From: Rehmannia glutinosa
Lineage: Eukaryota > Streptophyta > Magnoliopsida > Lamiales > Orobanchaceae
Assembly: GCA_016081115.2 (NCBI GenBank)
Contig: CM071935.1
Coordinates: forward strand, 20,626,653-20,690,652
Direction: 5' to 3'
DNA: 64,000 bases
Part shown: one piece after another, positions 20,721 through 31,648 of the stretch
Numbering within the stretch: the stretch's first letter is position 1
How the letters are laid out: every line of letters begins with the position of its first letter
Position numbers and translations under genes: made by a program
Notes under the pieces: model-generated
Seen by the model: the letters and a program-made list of their open reading frames with translations, nothing else
Told to the model about the DNA's origin: nothing
Database searches by the model: none

Positions 20721-21972
20721 GCATCGGCCACCATGTTGAAGATTACCTGGGTGATAATAGATTGTACAGTCATAATCTTTGACTAACTCCAACAATCTTC
20801 ATTGTCTCATGTTCAATTGTTTCTTTGTGAAGAAATACTTGAATCTTTTATGATCCGTATAGATATTGCATTTCCATCCGTACAGGTAATGTCGCCATAG
20901 CTTCTGGGCGTGTACAACAGCTGTTAACTCTAAGTCATGCGTGGGATAGTTAAGCTCATGTTACTTCAATTGTCTTGAGGCATAAGCATCACCTTCCCCT
21001 GTTGCATGAGTACACATCTGAGACTTTGTTTTGACGCATCCATATAGATAACAAACCCTTTTGATCCAGCAGGTATCGTCAAAATAGGTGATGTAACCAA
21101 TCTCCATTTTTTTTCAGCTCTTGGAAACTAATTTTGCACTTCTCAGTCCACTGGAATTTCTCTCCCTTTCTCGTCAGTTAGGTCATTGGGCTAGCAATAT
21201 TGGCTAAACCCTCAATAAACCGCTCGTAATATGCAAAGAAGTCTAAGAAGTCTGCGTCTTCACTTACGGTCGATGGCGCTTTACATTCATTTATATCTTT
21301 CACTTTTGTTGGGTTTACTTCAACACCACGAGCGGTGACTACGTGACCCAAGAACACCACTCGGTCCAGCCAAAACTCACACTTCTTGAACTTTGCATAA
21401 AGTTTCTCTTTGCAAAGTGTCTCAAGCACGATTCTCGAATGCTTTTCATGTTGTTATTTATCCATTGAATAGATCAAGATGTCATCTATGAACACAATGA
21501 CGAATTGATCCAAGTAAGGGTGAAACACTCGATTCATCAAGTCCATAAAGACTGTGGGTGCGTTGCTTAACCCAAATGGCATCACAGTAAACTCGTAATG
21601 TACATATCGGGTTCTAAATGTTGTTTTGGGTATATCTGTTTCTTTGATCTTCAGCTGATGATACCAAGATATAAGATCAATTTTTGAGAAAACTCCAGTT
21701 CCTCTTAATTGATCAATATGGGGTAAGGGGTATTTATTCTTGATCGTGAGATTGTTCAGCTCTCGATAGTCGATACACATCCTCATTGTACCATCTTTCT
21801 TTTTAACGAACAATATAGGGGTTCCCCATGGAGACACACTAGGTCTCACATAGCCCTTATCCAGCAATTCTTGTAATTGCACATTTAGTTCTTGCAACTC
21901 CTTAGGTGCAATTTTGTATGGTGCCTTTGACGTTGTTGCTGCTCCCGACACCAGATCTATCGTGAACTCCAC
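20720..21972 (-). pseudogene. Chromovirus copy 1: reverse transcriptase and RNase H
   Basis: The 172-codon frame (21972-21454) has the RT core: LLDKGYVRPSVSPWGTPILF, MCIDYRELNNLTIK, FRTRYVHYEFTVMPFGLSNAP and FVIVFIDDILIYS with the catalytic IDD. The next frame (21429-21178) holds KCEFWLDRVVFLGHVV. RNase H follows in broken frames to about 20720. Reading stops occur near 21450 and 21170. Confidence 0.88.
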
Positions 21973-24500
21973 CTATCGATCTGGTGGCATTCCAGGTAAA
22001 TCCTCTGGAAAAACATCAGGGTACTCTCGGACGATCTGGATATCGCGATTGTTCTATCTTTAGTCGGGGTAGCTATTACATTCTCCAAGAATGCTAGGTC
22101 ATCTTCCCGGCTTTCATTGCCGATATAACTCACGGTGAAATACCAGATTTTGTCCCATGGAAAGTGAAATTCTCTTTTCCAGGTAAATGGAAATCTATCT
22201 CCCTCACGTGACACCTGATGTTTGCTCGGTTCTTGCTTAGCCAATCCATTAGGAAAGTTCTTCATATTTATGACGTAAGGGTTTGATTCTAGAATTCTTC
22301 CCTCTATATTTAGTTTTATCCTGCTTACTCTATGTTCAGCCACTATAGTTTTACCCGATGGTATGTTAACCCCCAAAAGTTCCACAAACTCACATATCAC
22401 ATTATTCAATCCATTAATAAATCTTGCAGATATGAAAGATTGCGTAGCACTAGTATCAAAAAGTAAATAGCAGGTATATTAAAAACTCGTAACATACATG
22501 TCATTGTCTTGGGCTCCTCTTCTGTTTCATGTTCGGTCATGGCGTACATTTTGGGTTTCCTCCTATGGGTCTCTGATCCCATCTAGGCTGGTAGGGATAT
22601 TTGTGATAGTTCCAACCATGATGCCCTGGCAGATGGCATCGGAAACAAACATCCTTTCCAAGCATACATTCACCGTTATGATATTTCCCGCATTACTGGC
22701 ATTGTAGCTTCGTTTGCTGATCTTGCTGACTATGGGCCCCACCACTGCAGAATACGATGCGTTCTCCATATACTCACTACCCCGCCCAGCTTAGGGCGTA
22801 AACCTGACACAAACCTCTTAGCATCCTTCTGATCTGTGTCCGTCAAGTGGAGAGCATATCACGCTAACTGATTAAATTTTCTTCGTACTCGAGTACTGTC
22901 ATAGTCCCTTGTTGCAAACTTAGAAACTCCTTTTTTTATCTTGGTAAGACTGTAGAAGAACTGTTGCATGACTAACTCCTTGAAGTCATTCCACCACATA
23001 TCATTTCACTGTTGGTCTATGATAGTGCCTTGGTGTGAATCCCACCAATGCCTTGCGTCATGTTTCAGTTGATATATTGCACAAGAAACCTATGCGCATC
23101 AGTACACTCGATCAGTTCATATATCCCTTCTAGCTCTGCAATCAATTCTTCAATAGTATGTGGTTCCTCATGTCCGTGAGGGTCGGAGGTCTGTAGCGGT
23201 GAAACTGTTCCACCACTTGTGAGGTATTGATTATCGGAGCTGGTTGGTTCTGCAGGTTCATACCACCCCCTGGATCAAGCCTTCAACAACCATGGCCAAG
23301 CATGCCACAACGGCTACCAAATTGTCAAGAGTTGTTGAATTTGGGGAAGCCCTGGTTCTATGACCTCTAGGCATCATCTTATGACCATGAATATTAAACT
23401 CACTTAATCTCCAATTGGAAAATTCAATAACTTATAATATCAAAAAATAAAATTTGAACTACAAATAATATCAAGACCTAATGCAATAAAAGAAATTAAT
23501 CATTCATTTATCTCAAACTTTTTTATATCAAATCTGATAATAAAGAAATAACCGCTAGCTTGAAAATTAAAAACTTAAACCAAAATACTAAACGAATGGG
23601 AAAAATCCAAACATCGACTATTAAAACAAATACTATCTAGTCAATCATTTCCTCCAGGTCTTCCTCTGAGTTTTCCTCTGGATCTTCATCTTCACTAGAT
23701 TTGGGTGGAGGGGCATCATCCTGTATGTTCTGCTCTTCGGGCAAGTAGTGAGGGTCGTTTATTGTTAGTTCTATATGATACACCCATCATCTCCGGAAAG
23801 CCAAAGTAAAGTCTTCATAACTAACTCGCGATCGGACACCTTGAATATTAACTATCATTTGGTTATAGATCTCTCTTGATGTTGATAAATCTGAGTATGC
23901 CTTCTCAATCGGGTACCCAGTGACCGGCGTATCTTGCCTCTCTCTATAATTCAAATATGGTTGTTAAGTGTAAACTGACGTCATGACTTGGATCCCACTA
24001 ATATCGTTCATATATTTCTATCGTTGCGCTCCTATTTACGCTACTAACATCGGATTTCCGTGTTGTATCTATGGGGCATGAAAACAAATTAAGTTTCTCT
24101 AAGTTCTTTCTCACTATCTATAGAGTTCAGAAATATCTCGCAATAGCTCAATGGCATTTTATCATATGTGGTGTGCATCCAAGAAATCTTAGTTAATCAT
24201 CATTCTTTTTCTTTTTCTCTTTGAAATAGGAATCATAAAATTTGCTATAGTAGTATTAATGAAAAATACTATAACAGTGGCATTTAGCAATAGTAGTAGC
24301 AGTAGCAGTAGCAATAGAGATGGTTTTAGCAGTAGAAAGTGAATTTGAAAAACTTTGTACCTTGGCTTTGGAGTTGGCGTGGCATAGCGGTCGTGGAAAA
24401 GTCGACTCTTTTCATTTATTTTGAAATTTTACTTATTCATTTATTGGAGTACACACATGAAAACTACATGTATTTATTTTTGCAAGTCTACAGGAAGGTA
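21973..24500 (-). pseudogene. Chromovirus copy 1: protease, gag and leader
   Basis: The protease motif LFDTSATQSFIS lies near 22450 (the family norm is DSGATHSFI). Gag lies upstream, with two zinc-knuckle-like segments near 22600-22700 (CGKYHNGEC, CFRCHLPGHHGWNY) and decayed capsid sequence to about 23380. 23830-23640 encodes a short acidic ORF (..DDAPPPKSSEDEDPEEN..) that is conserved in copy 2 (29042-28821), so it is a real small ORF of this family. A (AGTAGC)n-like microsatellite lies at about 24290-24325. Many stops are present. Confidence 0.7.
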
Positions 24501-25311
24501 GACCTACTTTGATACCACTTGTAACACCCTATATTTCTATTATAAAACAAGCATGCACCTAATTTTTAAAAATGAAAAAGAACACGGCAAGTTTAAAAAT
24601 AAAATAAACTAACTCATTAGTAGCGGAAGCAATGTATTTCATGATAAAATTTAACCATCGCCTAATCCTACCAATTACTAATGAACTTGAAATGAAACTA
24701 ATGACTTAAATAATTTGAAAGAAATCAAATAGTTCGACATATTTTTTCTTTTAAAATTAAACATTCATAAGTATTCTTAGGCCTTCTCATATCCACCGCC
24801 CTTACCAGCGCCATCTCCTTCACCTGAAAAGTTGGATTATATTTGGGGTAAGCGTCATAGCTCAGTGGAGTCAAAATTGTCCAAGCTAAATGCACAAAAA
24901 TTTCACATTAACATGCAAATACAATCCATAAACATAGCATAAATTCTTTGAAAAACAATAGACATTGACATAGCTCGCACTACGGAGTTCCACCCGAGGA
25001 TACATCAACCCGGGACCTCTTGAGTCCCGAGGCGTCTAAAGCGACCGTCTTTACACATCATTAATATTAACTAAGCATTTAACAATGATAATAAGAGTTT
25101 AGAAAACAAATCCCACCGGGAAACGTAGCTTGGAAAAAAAGTATCAACAAAGTGTGTTGGATGCAAGCACGCATAATCCTCGCTCGATAAATCGCCTAAA
25201 AATATAATATAATAATACTAATCAAAACCTCAAAATTTTAGAAAATAATAACTAAAATCCTAATTTATGGGCTTAATGGAATATACAATAAAATTGAAGG
25301 CTAAATGAAAT

Positions 25312-26160
25312 AACGTTGTAACATCTCTCCACGAATGATGCAATAGACCCCTTCATGTTTCTCCACTAGAAAATATTCCTCAAGTCACGATACATCTTCG
25401 TACGTCCCTGATGTACAGTGTAAGTGTAGAATGAGATTCCTCCAAGATTTCTCTTCTTAGGTTCTCGTCTTTTGGCACGCAAACTCTCCCTTCATAAGTA
25501 AGTGTACCGTCAGGTGCTTCAGCAAAACCTCTAATGTTTCCAGCTAAAGCTCGCTCTCTCATTTTGCAGATAAACTTATCCTTTATTTGTGCCTCTTTGA
25601 TCCGATTTCTCAAAGTTGGCTCTGCCACCATAGCAGATGTGATAGCTTTGGTGTTAGTTGGCGGTATTAACACATCCCACTGCTCTTGCTCCGTTATCAT
25701 ACTCGCAAATCCACCATTGTTCTTCCGACTTAAGGCATCGGCCACCACATTGAAGATTACCTGGGTGATAATAGATTGTACAGTCATAATTTTCGACTAA
25801 CTCCAACCATCTTCATTATCTCATGTTCAATTGTTTTTTTGTGAAGAAATACTTGAATCTTTTATGATCAGTATAGATATTGCATTTCCCTCCATACAGG
25901 TAATGTCGCCATAGCTTCTGGGCGTGTACAACAGCTGCTAACTCTAAGTCATGCGTGGGATAGTTAAGCTCATGTTACTTCAATTGTCTTGAGGCATAAG
26001 CATCACCTTCCCCTGTTGCATGAGTACACATCTGAGACCTTGTTTTGACGCATCCATATAGATAACAAACCCTTTTGATCTAGCATGTATCGTCAAAACA
26101 GGTGTTTTAACCAATCTCCATTTTCAGCTCTTGGAAACTAATTTTGCACTTCTTAGTCCA
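25312..26160 (-). pseudogene. Chromovirus copy 2: RNase H end and integrase N-terminus
   Basis: The 135-codon frame (25787-25380) includes VVADALSRK, the end of RNase H, and the linker to the integrase zinc finger (LRREILEESHSTLTLY..). The sequence then stops at 25312, where it joins the truncated LTR B. The integrase core and chromodomain are missing here but present in copy 1. Confidence 0.8.
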
Positions 26161-27079
26161 CTAGAATTTCTCTCCCTTTCTCATCAGTTGGGTCATTGGA
26201 CTAGCAATATTGGCTAAACCCTCAATAAACCGTCTGTAATATGCAGCAAGTCCTAAGAAGCTGCGTACTTCTCTTACGGTCGATGGCGCTTTCCATTCAT
26301 ATATACCTTCCACTTTGGTTGGATCTACTTCAACACCACGAGCGGTGACTACGTGACCCAAGAACACCACTCGGTCCAACCAAAACTCACACTTCTTGAA
26401 CTTCGCATAAAGTTTCTCTTTGCGAAGTGTCTCAAGCACGATTCTCAAATACTCTTCATGCTGTTATTTATCCATTGAATAGATTAAGATGACGAATTGA
26501 TCCATTGAATGAAAACAATGACGAATTGATCCAAGTAAGGATGAAACACTCGATTCATCAAGTCCATAAAGACTGTGGGTGTGTTTCTTAACCCAAATGG
26601 CATCACAGTAAACTCGTAATGTACATATCGGGTTCTAAATGTTGTTTTGGGTATATCTGTTTCTTTAATCTTCAGCTGATGATACCAAGATCTCAGATCA
26701 ATTTTTGAGAAACCTCCAGGTCCTCTTAATTGATCAAACAGATCCTCAATACGGGGAAAGGGGTATTTTTTCTTGATCGTGAGATTGTTCAGCTCTCGAT
26801 AATCGATATACATCCTCATTGTACCATCTTTTTTTTAACGAACAATACAGGTTCTCCCCATGGAGACACACTAGGTCTCACATAGCCCTTATCCAGCAAT
26901 TCTTGTAATTGCACATTTAGTTTTTGCAACTCCTTAGGTGCCATTCTGTATGGTGCCTTTAACCTTTGGTGTTGTTGTTGACACCATATCAATCGTGAAC
27001 TCCACCTATCGATCTGGTGGCATTCCAGGTAAATCATCTGGAAAGACATCAGGGTACTCTTGGATGATCTGGATATCAT
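26160..27079 (-). pseudogene. Chromovirus copy 2: reverse transcriptase
   Basis: Frames 27079-26816, 26819-26484 and 26448-26161 match copy 1 closely (YIDYRELNNLTIKKKYPF, FTVMPFGLRN, FVIVFI..). A small rearrangement at about 26485-26525, where 'gacgaattgatcca' is repeated, removes the DDILIYS catalytic segment. RLVVFLGHVV and YYRRFIEGLA follow. Confidence 0.88.
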
Positions 27080-29500
27080 CGATTGTTCTATCTTCAGTCG
27101 GGGTAGCTATTACATTCACCAAGAATGTTTGGCATTCTTCTTTTATCATCATTTTCACGGCTTTCATTGCCGATATAACTCACGGTGAAATACCAGATTT
27201 TGTCCCATGGAAAGTGAAATTCTCTTTTCCAGGTAAATGGAAATTTATCTCCCTCTCGTGACACTAGATGTTTGCTCGGTTCTTGCTTAACTAATCCATT
27301 CCTAGGATCACGTCAAAGTCCTTCATCTTTATGACGTATGGGATTACTTCTAGAGTTCTTCCCTCTAGTTCAGTTTTATCCTGCTTACTCTATGTTCAGC
27401 CACTATAGTTTTATCCGATGGTATGTTAACCCCCAAAAGTTCCACAAACTCACATACCACATTATTCAATCCATTAATAAATCTTGCAGATATGAAAAAA
27501 TGCGTAGCACTAGTATCAAAAAGTACAATAGCAGGTATATTAAAAACTCGTAACATACATGTCATTATCTCGGGCTCCTCTTCTATTTCATGTTTGGTCA
27601 TGGCGTATATTTTGGGTTTCCCTCCTATGGGTATCTGATCCCCTCTGGGCTGGTAGGGATATTTGTGATAGTTCTAACCATGACACCCTGGCAGATGGCA
27701 TCGGAAGCAAACATCCTTTCCAAGCAAACATTCACCATTATGATATTTCCTGCATTGCTGGCATTGTAGCCTCGTTTGCTGACCTTGCTGAATATGGGCC
27801 CCACCGACTCTCTGTTGTTGATTGTTACTGACAACCTTTACACTGTTGGGACCCTCCTTTTAGGAGCCTCATATGCCATTTTATTACTTTCCTCTAATCT
27901 CATATTGGAAGCAACCGTTCGAGCTCCTTCCACCACTGCAGAATACGATGCGTTCTCCATATACTCACTTCCCCGCCCAGCTCAGGGCGTAAACCTAACA
28001 CAAACCTCTTAGCCTCCTTCTGACCTGTGTCCGTCAAGTGGAGAGCATATCATGCTAACTGATTAAATTTTCTTCGTACTCGAGTACTGTCATAGTCCCT
28101 AATTGCATACTTAGAAACTCCCTTTTTTTTTTATCTTGGTAAGACTATAGAAAAATTGTTGCATGAGTAACTCCTTGAGTCATTCCATCACATATCATTT
28201 CACTGCTGGTCTATGATAGTGCCTCAGTGTGAATCCCTCCAATGCCTTGCATTTTGTTTCAGTTGATATATTGCACAAGAAACCCTATGCGCATCAGTGT
28301 ACTCGATCAGTTCATATATCTCTTCTAGCTCTGCAATCCATTCTTCAACAGTATGTGGTTCCTCATGTCCGTGAGGGTCGGAGGTCTGTAGCGGTGAAAC
28401 TGTTCCACCACTTGTGAGGTGTTGATCATCAGAGCTGGTTGGTTCTGCAGGTTCATACCACCCCCTGGGTCAAGCCTTCAACGACCATGGCCAAGCATGC
28501 CACAATAGCTCCCAAATTGTCTAGGGTGGTTGAATTTGGGGAAGCCCCGATTCTATGATCTAAGCATCATCCTATAACCATGAATATAAAACTCACTTAA
28601 TCTCTAATTAGAAAATTCAATAACTTATAATATCAGGAAAAAAAAAGAATAAACTACAAATAATAGCAAGCACCCAATGCAATAAAAGAAATTAATCATT
28701 CATTTATCTCAAACTTTCCGATAATAAAGATATAACTGCTAGCTTAAAAATTAAAAACTTAAACCAAAATACTAAATGAAAGGGAAAAATCCAAACATCG
28801 ACTATTAAAAAAAATTCTATCTAGTCAATCATTTCCTCTGGGCCTTCCTCTGAGTCTTCCACTAGATCTTCGTCTTCACTAGATTTGGGTGGAGAGGCAT
28901 CGTCCTGTATGTTCTGCTCTTCGGGCAAGTAGTGAGGGTCGTTTATTATTAGTTGTATATGATACACCCACCATCGTCGAAAAGCCGAAGTAAAGACTTC
29001 ATAACTAACTCGCGATCGAACACCTTGGATATTAGCTATCATTTGGTTATAGATCTCTCTTGCTGTTTATGGGTATTAGCTATCATTTGGTTATAGAGCA
29101 TGAAAAGAAATTAAGTTTCTCTAAGTTCTTCCTCACTATCTAGAGTTCAGAAATATCTCGCAATAGTTCAATGACAGTCTATCGTATGTGCTGTGCATCT
29201 AAGAAATCTTAGTTAATCATCATTCTTTTTCTTTTTCTCTTTGCAATAGTAATCATAAAATTTGCTATAGTAGTTATAATGAAAATGCTATAACAGTGGC
29301 ATTTTGCAATAGTAGTAGCAGTAGCAATAGCGATGATTTTAAAGCGAGAAAGTGAATTTGAAAAACTTTGTGCCTTGGCTTCGGAGTTGGCGTGGCATAG
29401 CGGTGGTGGATAAGTCGACTCTTTTCATTTATTTTGAAATTTTACTTATTCATTTATTGGAGTACACACATCAAAACTACATGTATTTATTTTTGCAAGT
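27080..29500 (-). pseudogene. Chromovirus copy 2: protease, gag and leader ORF
   Basis: The protease frame 27601-27365 contains IVLFDTSATHFFISARF, again with DTSA instead of DSGA. The gag zinc knuckles are in broken frames at about 27660-27760. The small acidic leader ORF 29042-28821 (73 codons, DDASPPKSSEDEDLVED..) is open. The sequence parallels copy 1 with small indels throughout. Confidence 0.75.
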
Positions 29501-30489
29501 CTACATGAAGGTAGGCTACTCTGATACCACATGTAATACCCTATATTTCTATTATAAAATAAACAAGCATGCACCTAATTTTTTACAATGAAAAAGAACA
29601 CGTCAAGTTTAAAAATAAAATAAACTAACCCATTAGTAGCGAGGAAAATGTATTTCGTAGATAAAATTTAACCATGGACTAATCCTACCAATTACTAATG
29701 AACTTGAGATGAAACTAATGACTTAAATAATTTGAAAGAAATCAAATAGTTTGACATATTTTTTCTTTTAAAGTTAAACATTCATAAGTATTCTTACGCC
29801 TTCTCATATCCACCGCCTTTACCGCCCATCTCCATCACCGAAAAGTTGGATTATATTTGGGGTAAGCGACACACCAATGGAGTCAAAATTTTCCAAGCTA
29901 AATACACAAGAATTTCACATTAACATGCAAATACAACCCAATAGATAGATAGCATAGCATAGATTCTTTGAAAAACTATAGACATCGACATAGCTCGCAC
30001 TAGGGAGTTCCACCTGAGGGATACATCGATCCCGGACCTCTTGAGTCCCAGTAGGCGTCTAAAGTGACTGCACAACACATCATGTAAAATAACTAAGCAT
30101 TTAACAAGGACAATAAGAGTTTAGAAAATAAATCCCACCGGGAAACGTAGCTTGGAAAATAAGTAGCAACAAAGTGTGTTGGATGCAGGCACGCATAATC
30201 CTCGCTCGATAAATTACCTAACAATATAATATAATAATACTAATCAAAACCTCGAAATTTTAGAAAATAATAACTAAAATCCTAATTTATGGGCTTAATG
30301 GAATATACAATAAAATTGAAGGCTAAATGAAATAATGGGCTAAGCTTAAACTTGGGTTTGGGCAATTGAATATTGGATTAGAGGAAAATTGGGCTTGGAT
30401 TTTAAAAATAATGAATTTAGCCCCTAAATAAATAATAACTAAATCTAATATTAAAATAAAAACTCATACTAAAAATCTCGGGTATTACA

Positions 30490-31612
30490 TCTATATTTTA
30501 AACAATATTATGGATATAATATTATTTAAAATATAAATTTAATTTATTATTACATAAATATATATAATACTATGTATGGACATTAGGATATATGTAATAT
30601 ATATAAAATTTGGATACATATTATGATATAATTTCTTCAATTAAAATAAATATTTTATTAATTAAATTTAATAAACATAAATACAATTTTGTATAATTAT
30701 GAAGAGATGTGCTAAGCCCAGATAACAACTATACATACAACACAAATACCAAAATACATGAATTTACAAATTTGTTCAATAGCCCAAATGTGTAATTATT
30801 GTAGTCCATTAAAAATGAGATTTTTAGTAAATATATCTAATATATTTTATTTTTATGTTTATTTTTTATTTTATATATGCATATAGGTGTCAAACTGATG
30901 ATTATAAAAAGATAATTAATTTGATATATTATACATCAATAGGAGATAAAAAAAAAAAAGCTATTAATTTTACAAAAAAAAATAAAAAAAAATACAATAA
31001 CTAATGCAGATCACACACAGATTTGGAAAGATTAATGTTATATAATGCTTTGTTATTATATATACATATAGTTTTTCCAGAATTATTTTACTAATTACCA
31101 AAATTAATGTTACATGTTGTGATTGTATTTTACTAATTCTAAAATGATTTTAGGTGGAAAAGAATTATGATTACTATTTATAAGTGACATGGTTATTATA
31201 TATAATATAAATATTTAATATTTTTCTTTAATTTCTAAAACATGAGAATTTTGTCATCGTCATCCTCAAATCATTTTTGTTTTTTTTTTTTTTGATATTT
31301 TGTCGTCCTCAATTATAATAGAAAGTGTAGCTGCTGGCACGTACTAAACCATGAACAACACAGACAGGCCCACAAAACAGACAATCTGCCGCTCTGACCA
31401 GGTACTGCTTTTCCATGTAATTTTCCCGCGTTAATCAAAATATTCATTGACTCTTTATTCTTTTCTCTTCACCAACTTCATCTCTTACTTGAAGAATTCA
31501 ACTAACACCTGACCCATTCAACTCCCTCTCATCAACTCCATCAAATTCCTTTGCAATTCCTTCTTCTGTCTATCTCTATTCTTAAGGCTCAATCGATCTT
31601 TTCTCTCTTCTC
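30490..31612. other. Upstream region of the malectin/LRR gene, promoter not defined
   Basis: It is AT-rich with poly(A) and poly(T) runs and a block (31070-31210) similar to 18270-18420. The Ct-rich stretch 31450-31610 ('cttctctct', 'ttctctct') just before the start codon looks like a plant 5' leader. No TATA box is convincing. Confidence 0.35.
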
Positions 31613-31648
31613 ATGTATATGTCTATTAGCATTATCCCACCATCATGA
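31613..31648 (+). promoter_or_regulatory. Upstream ORF overlapping the main start codon (ATGA)
   Basis: ATG at 31613 opens 11 codons (MYMSISIIPPS) whose TGA stop (31646-31648) overlaps the main ATG at 31645 in the sequence ATGA. This geometry can allow termination-reinitiation or reduce translation of the main ORF. It assumes the mRNA starts upstream of 31613, which is not shown. Confidence 0.5.

Larger units (their letters stand above)
18659..30489 (-). mobile_element. Tekay-like chromovirus (Ty3/gypsy), three-LTR tandem structure
   Basis: Three homologous LTRs in the same orientation (A 18659-19634, B 24520-25311, C 29532-30489) separate two internal regions. Complete LTRs run TGTAA..ATTACA. 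Polypurine tract AAGGGGGATAATA (minus) borders LTR A at 19635-19647; primer sites complementary to initiator tRNA-Met border B (24501-24517) and C (29512-29529). Outer flanks ACTAT (18654-18658) and TCTAT (30490-30494) agree in four of five bases, consistent with a single integration. LTR B lacks about 170 bp at its right end. Both internal copies are defective. Confidence 0.85.

Noticed and set aside
24520..25311. LTR B as an independent solo LTR
   Set aside because: A primer-binding site adjoins its left edge and its right end is truncated into integrase sequence, so it is the shared middle LTR of the tandem chromovirus.
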